Source: Croceibacterium_A sp035555595 (GTDB lineage: Bacteria > Pseudomonadota > Alphaproteobacteria > Sphingomonadales > Sphingomonadaceae). From it: 64,000 nt of DNA. This document shows, in pieces, positions 16,877 through 27,306 of this stretch. The position numbers and the translations under genes were made by a program. The DNA is taken from NCBI GenBank assembly GCA_035555595.1, contig DATMGK010000078.1, positions 43,087 to 107,086 on the forward strand, written 5' to 3'. The notes beneath the pieces were generated by a model that did not search any database, was not told the DNA's origin, and worked only from the letters and a program-made list of their open reading frames with translations. Each line of letters starts with the position of its first letter. The first letter of the stretch is position 1.

Positions 16877-17884
16877 GTGAGCGGAACAAGTGTCGATACC
16901 ATCGAAGGTTTGGAACAGGCCGTGGGGCGAAAGTCGCCCGCGATGGACCTCAAGGTTATCGACCATCTCGACGAATGGGCCCTGCGCTGGATCGCCAGTT
17001 CTCCACTGGCCTTCCTTGGCCTTGCGGGTGGCGGCAGAGTGGACACCACACTGGCGGGTGACCGTCCGGGCTTCTGCCGGGCATCCTCGGGCTCGCTCGC
17101 CATTCCGCGTGGTTCGATTGACGCTTCCGATCTTCCACAAGTGGGGGACGGCTTCGGCTCGCTGTTTGTCGTGCCGGGGCTGGGCGAGACATTAAGGGTC
17201 AACGGCCGGGTGGCCGAAGTGACGGAAGAGGCCGTCGTCGTTTCCGTGGGCGAATGCTTCATGCACTGTGCCAAGGCGATGATCCGCTCTGATTTCTGGG
17301 GCGCCTCACCCAACCCTGATGCAGCGCCAGACCTTAAGGCCTTTGTCGCCGCAGGAAAGTTCATGGCGCTGGTGACGGACGGGGATGGCGTTACCGTGGA
17401 TGTCAGCCCCAAAGGCGACCCCGCCGGCTCTCTCACCCGGATGGATGGAGGCTCGTTGTGGTTTGCCGACAGGCCGGGGAACCGCCGGACCGACAGTTTC
17501 CGCAACATATTGCAGCAACCGAAGGTGGCCTGCTTGATTGTGGTGCCGGGCAGCAACTTTGTCGCCAGCGTCCGGGGTGAAGCCCGCCTGACGACCGATG
17601 AGGCGCGTCGAGCTACATTCTCGGTCAATGGCCGCAGCCCACTGTTGGCGGTGGAGATTGCCGAGGTTCAGGGGGAACTTCTCGATAGCGGCGCGCTGGC
17701 TCGTGCTGCACTGTGGGGGGAGTATGAGCCTGCGGACGACCTCGATCCCGCGAAGATCTTTGCGGCCCATATGCGGCTCAACCGCGATAAGGGGCTCACG
17801 GCCAAGGTGGCCAGTGTGATGGTTTCCATACCGGGAATGATGAGCAAAGGGCTGGAACGCGATTACAAGACGCGGCTTTACTGA
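16877..17884 (+). CDS. Pyridoxamine 5'-phosphate oxidase-like FMN split-barrel protein
   Basis: Encodes 335 residues from GTG 16877, chosen because AGGAG lies 9 bp upstream. The chain appears to hold two split-barrel units: the first around FLGLAGGGRVDTTLAGDRPGF to VVPGLGETLRVNGRVAEV, ending FMHCAKAMIRSDFW; the second around FMALVTDGDGVTVDVSPKGD to VPGSNFVASVRGEARLT. FMN-binding proteins of this kind reduce or oxidise small molecules, or in some branches degrade haem. The gene is divergent from an iron-type TonB receptor over a Fur-box-like site, hinting at iron-responsive expression. True pyridoxamine phosphate oxidase activity is unlikely. Confidence 0.8.
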   Translation: MSGTSVDTIEGLEQAVGRKSPAMDLKVIDHLDEWALRWIASSPLAFLGLAGGGRVDTTLAGDRPGFCRASSGSLAIPRGSIDASDLPQVGDGFGSLFVVPGLGETLRVNGRVAEVTEEAVVVSVGECFMHCAKAMIRSDFWGASPNPDAAPDLKAFVAAGKFMALVTDGDGVTVDVSPKGDPAGSLTRMDGGSLWFADRPGNRRTDSFRNILQQPKVACLIVVPGSNFVASVRGEARLTTDEARRATFSVNGRSPLLAVEIAEVQGELLDSGALARAALWGEYEPADDLDPAKIFAAHMRLNRDKGLTAKVASVMVSIPGMMSKGLERDYKTRLY

Positions 17885-17935
17885 TCGGCCGTACGGTGCG
17901 CTGGTCGTGGTGCCTGAACGCTGGCAGTGGCGAGA

Positions 17936-18322
17936 TCAGGCTGATTGGCTGGTCAGCGCGCCCTCGGAGTCCATCAGGCCCAGATCGATGAGTGCCTGGC
18001 GCAAATCTTTCAGGCTATAAGGTTTGCGAACATATCTTTCGCGTTCAGTCAGCCGGTCAGCCGCTTCGTTCAGGCCGGTGGCGTAGATAATGCGAAGTCC
18101 CGGAAGCATGGCTTTGGCCCGATCTGCCAATTGCCAGCCATCGACCGTGCCGGGCATCCGGATGTCCGTAAACAGCAGATCGAAGCTGTGGCCCTGTTCT
18201 ATATGAGAAAGCGCCTCCTCCCCATCTGATGCGCTGGTTACCTCAAAGCCGATATCAGTGAGGTCTTCGCCAGCCAGTTCCCGGACCAGAAGCTCATCTT
18301 CAACCAGTAGAACGGTGCTCAT
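17936..18322 (-). CDS. Single-domain response regulator (receiver only)
   Basis: Encodes 128 residues containing only a CheY-like receiver: acidic pocket E8/D9, phospho-acceptor D53 in LLFTDIRMPG, and the conserved Lys in VRKPYSL. There is no DNA-binding output domain, so it would act by protein contact or phosphotransfer. Receivers with this IRMPGTVDGWQLA signature are often encoded next to HWE/HisKA_2 kinases, but no kinase gene is visible nearby, making it an orphan. Faces away from the downstream island. Confidence 0.88.
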   Translation of the reverse strand: MSTVLLVEDELLVRELAGEDLTDIGFEVTSASDGEEALSHIEQGHSFDLLFTDIRMPGTVDGWQLADRAKAMLPGLRIIYATGLNEAADRLTERERYVRKPYSLKDLRQALIDLGLMDSEGALTSQSA

Positions 18323-18447
18323 AGATTACCCTGCATGCGTTGTTCCTGGACGCACCTGTCTGAATTCACAACTGAAACCATGCGGGCAAGAGTTGCTTAC
18401 GGGGAACTACCTATCCAAAAGCAGGCGAGCCAGATGGAGCCGCTACG

Positions 18448-18480
18448 AAAAAGGGTCCGCATCCCGGAGGATGCGGACCC
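18448..18480 (-). terminator. Rho-independent terminator of the DUF6152 operon
   Basis: A perfect 12-bp GC-rich stem (18453-18464 with 18469-18480) with a CGGA loop, followed on the minus strand by TTTTT. It lies 30 bp after the DUF6152 stop and should end the PQQ - secreted protein - DUF6152 transcript. Confidence 0.9.
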
Positions 18481-18509
18481 CTATACTCCGCTATGCAGAG
18501 ATGTGCGGC

Positions 18510-18926
18510 TTAGTTGCCGCGACGCGCAGCAGCGGCCACCGCTTCGGTGGTCGGGTTGCCGAGCGAAAGCTCGCGGCCATTCGGGAAACGGATTTCCGCC
18601 GCCGAAGCGCGGGTATCCCCGTCACGCGCGCGGAAAGCATCGACGATGATGTCGGTGCCGGCGGGCAGCGAGTTTCTGTTCCAGCCACGGCGCAGCAACG
18701 CGCTGGGGGCGCCGCCTTCAACGCGCCACACGGTGCCGTCCGACGTGCGGAGGTGGATCCAGGAGTGCGGGTTCACCCACTCGAACTTCACGACCTTGCC
18801 TTCGAGACGCACGGGTTTGTTGCGGTCGAATTCAGTAGCGAACGAGTGGTGTGCAACGGCGGTGCCCATGGCACCAACCGCAAGGACCGCGCCGATTGCG
18901 CCGGCGGTCCACTTCTTCAATTGCAT
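18510..18926 (-). CDS. DUF6152 family secreted protein
   Basis: Encodes 138 residues with a signal peptide (AIGAVLAVGAMGTAVAHHSF) giving a mature chain that starts HHSFATEFD. The body, with LEGKVVKFEWVNPHSWIHL, VWRVEGGAPSALLRRGW and GTDIIVDAFRARDG, matches the DUF6152 pattern: a small OB-like secreted domain that repeatedly occurs beside PQQ dehydrogenases and the neighbouring 'GKWEGDTLV' proteins in sphingomonads and acidobacteria. No enzymatic function is established. It is the third gene of a minus-strand run and is closed by a strong terminator. Confidence 0.82.
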   Translation of the reverse strand: MQLKKWTAGAIGAVLAVGAMGTAVAHHSFATEFDRNKPVRLEGKVVKFEWVNPHSWIHLRTSDGTVWRVEGGAPSALLRRGWNRNSLPAGTDIIVDAFRARDGDTRASAAEIRFPNGRELSLGNPTTEAVAAAARRGN

Positions 18927-18967
18927 GGCAGGTTACTCCTCAAATTCTCGAATGCGGGTCTTTTTTA

Positions 18968-19846
18968 TCATTCAGCAGCTTCAGCGGGCGAAGCTGCTGT
19001 GCTCTCCTCCAGAAGATCGCCATATAGCATCAATTCGCTGAATGGCACGCAACGGAACTCAAGCAACTGGGCGTTGGGTTCGACGTGACGGTAAAGCGTC
19101 AACGAAATCGTCCAGGGCTTGGTGTAAAGTTCCGGGTCTTCGATAGTGGCGGTGTATTCAATATGGTCTTTGTCGACCTTCTTGAAACGCTCGGTCACGG
19201 TGGACGTGTTGCTCAGATAGTTGCCGCTACGATCCAGCCAGGTCACGCCTTCCAGCATGACGCCGCCGGGGGCTTTGAATTCGCCGGGGCTCTGCGCCAG
19301 CGTGGTTACGACCAGCGTGTCGCCTTCCCACTTGCCGAACGAAGTGCCCATCCAGGTATCGATCGGCGGAATCTCGACGTCGCGCATCTCGATAACGCGG
19401 TTCGCGTTGGCGTATTCGTAGACGAACAGCATGTCGTCCCCACCGCCCTGAATGATCTGGAACGGATAGGGCAGGTAAGTGGCACGCGGGATGCCAGGGA
19501 GGTAGCAAGCAGCTTCCGCGTCATACTTCACCAGGTTCTGGCGGTTTTCATTCAGCCGGGCGAGCGCTTCGGACTTGTACGGGATCGTACCGCCGTCAAC
19601 GGAACCCAGGCTCGCCGGGGAGGCGCCCAGAGTGCCGGCCGCGCGATCGACTTCGCGCAGGGGGCTGGGGTGAGCGGAATGCGGCTCCAGATTGTCGTTG
19701 GCCCGGCTGAACGTCTGCCAGATGCCATTGAGATTGGGCTTGCCGTCAATCGTGGCCGGCTGGCTGGTCTGCTGAGCCATGACGGCACTGCCGCTGACCG
19801 TCATAAGCGCCGCCGCCGTGGCGACCAGAATGGAAAACTTTTTCAT
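18968..19846 (-). CDS. Secreted protein of the 'GKWEGDTLV' family, unknown function
   Basis: Encodes 292 residues from ATG 19846, where a clear signal peptide begins (MKKFSILVATAAALMTVSG, AMAQ-like cleavage); upstream in-frame sequence to 19999 overlaps the PQQ gene. The mature chain has PNLNGIWQ near the start, ACYLPGIPRATYLPYPFQI, and the signature GTSFGKWEGDTLVVTT, followed by a beta-rich C-terminal half. Two paralogues lie at 27351-28472 and 28591-29625. These proteins accompany PQQ dehydrogenases and may form a lipocalin-like beta structure, but no biochemical role is known to me. Confidence 0.78.
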   Translation of the reverse strand: MKKFSILVATAAALMTVSGSAVMAQQTSQPATIDGKPNLNGIWQTFSRANDNLEPHSAHPSPLREVDRAAGTLGASPASLGSVDGGTIPYKSEALARLNENRQNLVKYDAEAACYLPGIPRATYLPYPFQIIQGGGDDMLFVYEYANANRVIEMRDVEIPPIDTWMGTSFGKWEGDTLVVTTLAQSPGEFKAPGGVMLEGVTWLDRSGNYLSNTSTVTERFKKVDKDHIEYTATIEDPELYTKPWTISLTLYRHVEPNAQLLEFRCVPFSELMLYGDLLEESTAASPAEAAE

Positions 19847-19875
19847 CCCCCAACTACCTCTCTTGTTGGAATCAT

Positions 19876-21786
19876 TCATCGCGATAGCGAATAGCTTACT
19901 ATAGTTCCACCGGCATTGATCGCGACATATTGCTTGCCGCTGTTGCCCCGGTAGCTCATCGGATTGGCATTGGCGTTGCCGCGCAGGGCGGCTTCCCACA
20001 ATTGCTGGCCGGTCGCTGAATCGAATGCGCGGAAGCGACGATCGTTGGTAGCGCCTACGAATACCAGCCCACCCGCCGTCACGGTCGGCCCTGCGCTGCC
20101 GGAATTGCCGACCAGCCGCTTGCCTTCCGGAAGTTCGTCCATCACGCCCAGCGGTACCGACCAGCGGATCGCGCCGGTATTGCCGTCGACCGCCACCAGT
20201 TCACCCCACGGCGGCTTGTAGCAGGGCGCTTGCGGGCCCTGGGCGCGGCCGTTCTCGTACTGGCCCGAAAGCGGCGCGCTGAACGAGAAGAACGGGCCCT
20301 TCCCATCGACGCTCGCCCGGTCATACGGCTGATTCGTGTCGTTGGCGTCGAAGCTGTAGCTTTCAGTGCTTTCCTTGCGCTCAATCCAGCCGACCAGCGA
20401 AGTATCCTGCGCATTTACATAGATCAGGCCGGTGGTCGGATCGGCAGCCGCGCCGCCCCAGTTGACCCCCCCGGTTCCGCCGGGAAGCTGGATGGTAGAA
20501 CGCGGAGGGGTGCCTTCGCGGTGCAGGAAAAATGGCGTGAACGGGCCATAGTTGAGGAAACCGCCCGCCTTGTCCCACATCGCCCGGCATGCTGCCGCGT
20601 GTTCCGGCGTGGTGTCGTCAGGGGTAACAAGATCGTCCCAGGTCAGGCTCACCCGGCTGAGTGGCGGGGTGTTGACGGGGAAGGGCTGCGTCGGATGATA
20701 ATATTCGCCCGGCACGTCACCGATGGGAACGGGGCGCTCCTCAACCGGCAGCGCCGGCTCGCCCGTCTCGCGATTGATGACGTAGAGCAGGCTGGTCTTG
20801 CTGATGTTGGCGATGATCGGCTGGCGCTTGCCGTCGATGGTCACGTCTATCAGCGGACCCGCGGTGGGCATGTCGGTATCCCACAGATCGTGATGTACGG
20901 TCTGGAAATGCCATTTGTACTCGCCGGTGCGCAGGTCCACCCCGACAATGGAATTGGCGAACAGGTTGCTGCCCGGGCGGTCGCCGCCCCAATAGTTGGC
21001 TGCGGGGCCGGCAATCGGCAGGACGACGATGCCGCGCTTGATGTCAACCGGGGCGGAAAAAGCCCACATATTGGCGCCCGAGCGGTTCTTCCAGCCGTTA
21101 CCCCATGTTTCGGTATGAGGGTCACCCTCTTGCGGCACGGTCCGGAATTCCCAGAGCTTGCGCCCGGTGCGTACATCGAAGGCACGGGGGTTGCCCGGCA
21201 CGCCCACCGGGTTTTCCAGCGTCGCGGCGCCGATAACGGCAACATCGTCGGCCACTGTTACGGAGCCGCCGTAAGATACGCCCACGTCGACCTTGCCGCC
21301 CTGACCAAAGCCGGTAGCCAGCTGGCCGGTCGCCGCATCCAGCGCGTACATATTGCTGCCGGACATGACGAGGATGCGAGCAGGGGTGGAAGCATCCCCG
21401 GGCCAGTAACCCACACCGCGGGTTGAGAACCCGGCCGGGGGCCTGCCCTGACCTTCATTCGCAGGGGCGGGAAGGGCATAGACCCACTTTTCCTCACCGG
21501 TATCGGCGTTCAGCGCGACCACGCGCGGGCCGGCGGGCACATACATGGTGCCATCGACCACGATAGGCACCGCAGTGCTGACCGTGCGCAGCGGATAGGT
21601 CCACGTTTCAGCTAGCCGGGCGACGTTGCCGGCGTTGATATCGGTCAGCGGTGAAAAGCGGGTAGAGGCCAGATCGCGGTCGATCGTCCGCCAGTCGCCA
21701 TCAGGAATGGAATCCTGGGCGATCGCGGCGGTGCCTGCTGCGAGAAGTAACGTTGTCGCGAACGTAACACCCCCTGCGACTCGCAT
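19876..21786 (-). CDS. PQQ-dependent dehydrogenase, periplasmic, glucose-dehydrogenase-like (no haem)
   Basis: Encodes 636 residues from ATG 21786, which has an excellent ribosome site (GGGAGGAAG) and opens a signal peptide ending AAIAQ. Repeated W-docking propeller motifs (DWRTIDRDLASTRFSPL, ALDAATGQLATGF, AFDSATGQQLWEA) show an eight-bladed PQQ fold. The motif VHHDLWDTDMP matches the catalytic Asp segment of membrane glucose dehydrogenase. Unlike that enzyme it lacks the N-terminal membrane helices, and it has no CxxCH haem site, so a separate electron acceptor is required. It heads the run with the secreted GKWEG and DUF6152 genes. The substrate could be a sugar, polyol or alcohol. Confidence 0.88.
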   Translation of the reverse strand: MRVAGGVTFATTLLLAAGTAAIAQDSIPDGDWRTIDRDLASTRFSPLTDINAGNVARLAETWTYPLRTVSTAVPIVVDGTMYVPAGPRVVALNADTGEEKWVYALPAPANEGQGRPPAGFSTRGVGYWPGDASTPARILVMSGSNMYALDAATGQLATGFGQGGKVDVGVSYGGSVTVADDVAVIGAATLENPVGVPGNPRAFDVRTGRKLWEFRTVPQEGDPHTETWGNGWKNRSGANMWAFSAPVDIKRGIVVLPIAGPAANYWGGDRPGSNLFANSIVGVDLRTGEYKWHFQTVHHDLWDTDMPTAGPLIDVTIDGKRQPIIANISKTSLLYVINRETGEPALPVEERPVPIGDVPGEYYHPTQPFPVNTPPLSRVSLTWDDLVTPDDTTPEHAAACRAMWDKAGGFLNYGPFTPFFLHREGTPPRSTIQLPGGTGGVNWGGAAADPTTGLIYVNAQDTSLVGWIERKESTESYSFDANDTNQPYDRASVDGKGPFFSFSAPLSGQYENGRAQGPQAPCYKPPWGELVAVDGNTGAIRWSVPLGVMDELPEGKRLVGNSGSAGPTVTAGGLVFVGATNDRRFRAFDSATGQQLWEAALRGNANANPMSYRGNSGKQYVAINAGGTIVSYSLSR

Positions 21787-22222
21787 ATTTGCTTCCTCCC
21801 GCAAATTCCACGCGGCCAGCCGAAAACGTCGCGGCCACAGCGCTTGTTGATTCTGTCCTACGGCGGGGTCATTCTTTTGACAATGCCCGGCGGGGCACAT
21901 TTTCCGGCCAGTTTGTCACGAATTGTCGCAGGAGCGCACTTTACTGTCGCGCCTTGGCCAGCCTCGCGCCAAAACTGCTAGACAATGTCCAAATCGGGGT
22001 TGACGTGAACGGCCTGAGCGGTTCTGTCGCGCACGAGGTTTGCGCCGGATCAAGGTGCAGGCCAGTTGAGAGGCTGTAACGGTGTAACCCGGTGTAACCG
22101 TGGCCGTTACCGTAATTAACTCGGCAGCGGCCCGCTGAAGCCGCACAGTCTGGGCGGGAACGTCGCAATATTGATAATGGCGCCATGGCGACCGCAAGTT
22201 TTGGCAGGGGAAAAATTCTCTG
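21787..22222. other. 436-bp divergent regulatory region
   Basis: Separates the PQQ gene (-) from the DUF6644 pair (+). It holds copy B of the GTAAC element, with an additional upstream GTAAC at 22076, and two TTGACAATG/GACAATGTC words (21875-21890 and 21978-21994) that recur before other genes of the island. Short open frames here are low-quality, and one merely translates the element. No RNA gene was recognised. Confidence 0.6.
22084..22120 (+). promoter_or_regulatory. Copy B of the 37-bp GTAAC element, upstream of the DUF6644 genes
   Basis: Has the same GTAAC-N5-GTAAC-N7-GTTAC-N-GTAATTAAC arrangement as copies A and C, ending 102 bp before the DUF6644 start at 22223. The match with copy C continues past the core into CTCGGCAG. 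A third direct GTAAC begins at 22076, 8 bp before the first. Confidence 0.7.
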
Positions 22223-22747
22223 ATGGATGACTTACTGTTTGAGTTCACGGAGTGGCTGCGTGGCACACCCGTGACGGAGCTATCCCTGTGGATCTCGGAC
22301 ACGAGAGCCAGTGAGTGGATTGCGATGCACTTCTGGGCGATCCCGATTTTTCAGGTGATCCACATCCTTTCGATATCGGCCTCGGTGGCGGCGGTGCTCA
22401 TGCTGAACCTGCGTGTTTTCGGGTTTGCAGGCCACGCGACGCTCGCTGAATCCGCACATCGCTATTCGCGAGTGCTGTGGTGGGCGCTGCTCGGCCTGAT
22501 CTGCTCCGGCTTTCTGATGATTGTCGGTGAACCGGTTCGCGAACTCGTTAACCCGTATTTTTGGGTCAAGATGATCCTGCTGGTGATTGGCGTCACGGTG
22601 GCGGTGCTGTTCGCCAAGGCCCTCGGCCGGCAGGGAGCGACCTCCGACGTCGCGGGTGGCGGAACGAAGGCTGTCGCCCTTCTTCTCGTCGTCCTGTGGT
22701 GCATGATTATCTGGTGCGGTCGCTGGATCGCCTACGCGCCGGTCTAA
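22223..22747 (+). CDS. DUF6644 family membrane protein
   Basis: Encodes 174 residues with four or five hydrophobic segments: FWAIPIFQVIHILSISASVAAVLML, the segment after YSRVLWWALLGLICSGF, VKMILLVIGVTVAVLFA and VALLLVVLWCMIIWCGRW. The conserved His (QVIHILS) and the NPYFWVKM motif are shared with the next gene, so the two are paralogues. His residues inside membrane helices suggest a haem-binding or cytochrome-b-like role, which is inference. It starts about 100 bp after copy B of the GTAAC element and forms a two-gene unit with the next gene (10-bp gap). Confidence 0.8.
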   Translation: MDDLLFEFTEWLRGTPVTELSLWISDTRASEWIAMHFWAIPIFQVIHILSISASVAAVLMLNLRVFGFAGHATLAESAHRYSRVLWWALLGLICSGFLMIVGEPVRELVNPYFWVKMILLVIGVTVAVLFAKALGRQGATSDVAGGGTKAVALLLVVLWCMIIWCGRWIAYAPV

Positions 22748-22757
22748 GGGGGCTCTG

Positions 22758-23267
22758 ATGTATCCTGAACCTGAGAATATCTGGCAGCAGATCGAATATT
22801 CGTCGCTTGGCATCACCATTGCTGAATCGACGTGGATGTTTCCGACGATCGAGACGATCCACGTTATCGCGCTTGTCACTGTGATCGGCACCATCGGGCT
22901 GGTCGATCTTCGACTGGTGGGTGTGAAGGGGCACGCGCTCCGCGTTTCGCAGATTGCGGCGGACACCCTGCCATGGACCTGGGGCGCATTCGCCCTAGCC
23001 GCTATCACCGGTGGCCTGCTGTTTATCAGCAAGGCCAGCAGCTACATGATCAACCCGTACTTCCTCGTGAAGATGGGCTTGCTGGCTCTGGCCGGCATGA
23101 ACATGATGTATTTCCACCTTACGACCTGGCGCACGGTGAACCATTGGGAGCTCGATCCCTCGTTCCCGCCTGCGGCGAAGATCGCAGGGTGGCTGTCGCT
23201 GGTCTTCTGGCTGGGCGTTGTATTCTGCGGCCGTGCCATCGGCTTCACGCTCGGCATCTATTTCTGA
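22758..23267 (+). CDS. DUF6644 family membrane protein (paralogue)
   Basis: Encodes 169 residues with four or five membrane segments. It shares with the preceding gene an early His motif (TIETIHVIALVTV), the NPYFLVKMG segment, and a final helix ending in CGRAIGF. The extra motif YFHLTTWRTVNHWELD lies in a loop. Tandem DUF6644 pairs probably form a heteromeric membrane complex; a link to quinone or cytochrome chemistry beside the PQQ enzymes is plausible but not shown. A strong terminator follows 23 bp downstream. Confidence 0.8.
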   Translation: MYPEPENIWQQIEYSSLGITIAESTWMFPTIETIHVIALVTVIGTIGLVDLRLVGVKGHALRVSQIAADTLPWTWGAFALAAITGGLLFISKASSYMINPYFLVKMGLLALAGMNMMYFHLTTWRTVNHWELDPSFPPAAKIAGWLSLVFWLGVVFCGRAIGFTLGIYF

Positions 23268-23290
23268 GCTGAGCGACACTCGTAAAAAGG

Positions 23291-23325
23291 AAAGGCCGTC
23301 CCGAGAGGGGCGGCCTTTCTTTTAT
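23291..23325. terminator. Bidirectional terminator between DUF6644 pair and PQQ gene
   Basis: A 12-bp stem (AAAGGCCGTCCC with GGGGCGGCCTTT, one G-T wobble) with a GAGA loop, followed by CTTTTAT on the plus strand and by a T-rich stretch on the minus strand. It can end both the DUF6644 transcript and the convergent PQQ transcript. Confidence 0.9.
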
Positions 23326-23341
23326 CTTCGGCTTCCCCTGT

Positions 23342-25465
23342 TCAGTCTGGCAAAGCGAACACGTAAAGCGTCGATCCATTGACCGGCGGCAACTGAGTTT
23401 CCGGGATCACGTCGGGAATGCCAAATGACAGCGGGTTGCCGTGGCCTGTCACCATGGCAACGTACTGCTTGCCATCCACCGCATAAGTGATGGGGGATGC
23501 GTTTGGCACCCCGCTCACCCCGGTGCGCCACAGTTCCTTGCCGGTGGTCTGGTCATAGGCGGTAAACTGGCGATCCATCCAGCCGGTGAACAGCACCCCC
23601 CCTCCGGTCGTCAGCACGCCCATGTCCGGCGTCTGGCGGCGGCGTGTTTCCCACCTGATCGCCCCTGTTTCCATGTCGATCGCCTGAAGCACACCATAAT
23701 TTCCGTCGCCATTGGGTGGGGGCGAATACTGCACATTGACGCCGGTGGTCAGGAAACCGGGCCCACTCGCGGCCGGAACCATATCCATGCACACGTCGCG
23801 CGCGACCACGAACAAGGTCTGCGTGGCCTGCACGAACGAAGTCGGGCTCCAGTTGCGACCGCCGCCAGCGTGAGGGCAGAGGAACACTGCCCCCTTGTCC
23901 CGGCCGGGAATTTTTTCCGGCTTCACATGCTTTTCGCCCGTTACCGGATCGATGCGGTCGATATAGTCCTGCAACCCCATGTCGACGGTCTTGATGTAGC
24001 GGCCCGTTCGCGCATCCAGCGCATCGAACAGGCCATCCTTACCGCCGGTGATGACGACCCGTCGCGGTGTGCCATCCACCGTCAGCGATCCGACTATGCG
24101 GTCGAAAACCCAGTCCAGATCGTACTGATCGTTCTTCTGGTGCTGGAAATACCACACAAGTTCGCCCGTGCGGGGGCGGAAGGCCAGCGTACTTTCAGTA
24201 AAGAGGGCGTCGTTGTTCATCCCCGGCTTGCGGTCGCGCAATGGGCCGGTGTCATAAGTGTTTCCCACACCCCACAGAGCCAGCCCGGTTTCCGCATCAT
24301 AGGTGCCGGATGTCCATACGGAGCCGCCCTTGCGAACATCCCCCGCGAGGCCGTTCCACGTATCGCCGCCGATCTGGCCGGGTTTGGCGACGGTTTCGAA
24401 CGTCCACAGGTGTTGCCCCGTTTCTGCGTCAACAGCCACGATCAACCCGCCGCCTGCTGCCTCCGTATTGGCAAAGCCCTGCATGACGACACCGTCGGCC
24501 ACCAGCGGCCCGCCAGGGTTGCGGACGCTGGTGTTTTCCGTGAGCACCACGTCCCAGATCGGGCGGCCGGTGCGCGCATCCAGCGCGACCATGTGGTTGT
24601 CAGACGTTGCGGCGTAGAGCTTGTCATCCCACAGCGCGATGGTCTTCTTGGAATTGGCGATCGTGCCTTCGGGCAGGCGCCGCTGATAGCGCCACAGCAT
24701 CGTCCCGTCCGCTGCGTCGAAAGCGAAGACCTGATCGCCGAAGCCATAGACATAGAGCACACCATCCCGCACCAGCGGCTCGTTCATGTTGACGCCGGGT
24801 GGAAGCGACTGCGCCCATGCCACTCGCAGGTTGCCAACATTGTCGGTGTCAATCTGGTCGAGAGGCGAATACCCCAGACCCTGATGGCTGCGCCGCCAGC
24901 TTAGCCAGTTTTCCGGTGCCGGGTTCGACAGCATGGCCTGCGTCACCGGGCTGTAATTCGCAAAACGATCAGGCCGCTCCGGCCCCGATGGCAAGGGATA
25001 CCGTTGCGAAAGACCGCCCACGCCGGATTCTCCGCGGGCTTCTGCGGGCAAGTCGGGCAAGTGCAGGGATGCGAGGCCGCTGGCGCTTACGGGTTTCCCG
25101 GCATCGCTGCCGTTTTCGTGCAGGATCAGCGCAAGGATCGCGGAATAGGCCCCATCGGCCAGCCCGCCCGCGTTTCCGGGCGGCATTGATGACCGGATGT
25201 ACTGATCCAGTTCGCCCAGCGGCGCTCCGCCCCATTTGCCCAGGAAGCCAGGGCCTTTCAAATCAGGTGCGAATTGCCCCGCCACAAGCGCGCCACCGTG
25301 GCAGGCGGCGCAGTTTTGCGCGTAAACTGTCCGCCCCAGCGCCAGTTGGCCGGCGGATGTTTCAGCATCGCCCTGCGCCAGGGCCGTTGCAGTTACGCCC
25401 GCAAGGCCTGCTGCGCTGATCGCGCAGAGCAGGCCAATGCGGGATTTCCTTTGGCTCCCCTTCAT
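23342..25465 (-). CDS. Quinohaemoprotein PQQ dehydrogenase with N-terminal cytochrome c domain
   Basis: Encodes 707 residues. A signal peptide (LLCAISAAGLAGVTATALAQ) is followed by a short cytochrome c domain with haem site C52-A-A-C-H56 and a Met-bearing SSMPPGNAGG, then an eight-bladed PQQ propeller (SWRRSHQGLGYSPLDQI, AFDAADGTMLWRYQ, ALDARTGRPIWDV, AYDQTTGKELWRTG). The catalytic region is DQYDLDWVFDRIVG. The N-terminal position of the haem is unusual: type II alcohol dehydrogenases carry it at the C-terminus, whereas polyvinyl-alcohol dehydrogenases of sphingomonads have it at the N-terminus, so that activity is one possibility. It follows the carboxylesterase gene by 21 bp in an apparent operon. 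Confidence 0.88.
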   Translation of the reverse strand: MKGSQRKSRIGLLCAISAAGLAGVTATALAQGDAETSAGQLALGRTVYAQNCAACHGGALVAGQFAPDLKGPGFLGKWGGAPLGELDQYIRSSMPPGNAGGLADGAYSAILALILHENGSDAGKPVSASGLASLHLPDLPAEARGESGVGGLSQRYPLPSGPERPDRFANYSPVTQAMLSNPAPENWLSWRRSHQGLGYSPLDQIDTDNVGNLRVAWAQSLPPGVNMNEPLVRDGVLYVYGFGDQVFAFDAADGTMLWRYQRRLPEGTIANSKKTIALWDDKLYAATSDNHMVALDARTGRPIWDVVLTENTSVRNPGGPLVADGVVMQGFANTEAAGGGLIVAVDAETGQHLWTFETVAKPGQIGGDTWNGLAGDVRKGGSVWTSGTYDAETGLALWGVGNTYDTGPLRDRKPGMNNDALFTESTLAFRPRTGELVWYFQHQKNDQYDLDWVFDRIVGSLTVDGTPRRVVITGGKDGLFDALDARTGRYIKTVDMGLQDYIDRIDPVTGEKHVKPEKIPGRDKGAVFLCPHAGGGRNWSPTSFVQATQTLFVVARDVCMDMVPAASGPGFLTTGVNVQYSPPPNGDGNYGVLQAIDMETGAIRWETRRRQTPDMGVLTTGGGVLFTGWMDRQFTAYDQTTGKELWRTGVSGVPNASPITYAVDGKQYVAMVTGHGNPLSFGIPDVIPETQLPPVNGSTLYVFALPD

Positions 25466-25466
25466 T

Positions 25467-25486
25467 CCCCCTCCTTATCGGGGGGG
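25467..25486 (-). promoter_or_regulatory. G/C-run hairpin covering the ribosome site of the quinohaemoprotein gene
   Basis: On the minus strand a CCCCC run pairs with the GGGGG run that forms part of the ribosome site (AAGGAGGGGGA) just before ATG 25465. The structure sits in the 21-bp gap after the carboxylesterase stop, so translation could depend on ribosomes arriving from the upstream gene. Confidence 0.35.
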
Positions 25487-27217
<1,731 letters not shown>

Positions 27218-27306
27218 CTGTCGGATTTCCTGTGTGATTGGCTGCCGCGCCAGCGCGGGAGGAGCCGTGTGCGACGTTGCACGTCACCTGTCACTTTGCG
27301 GAATCG

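Noticed and set aside
21916..22302. Short minus-strand frame containing AELITVT-like text shared with frames near 9485 and 33081
   Set aside because: The shared peptide is only the translation of the repeated GTAAC/GTTAC DNA element, not a conserved protein.
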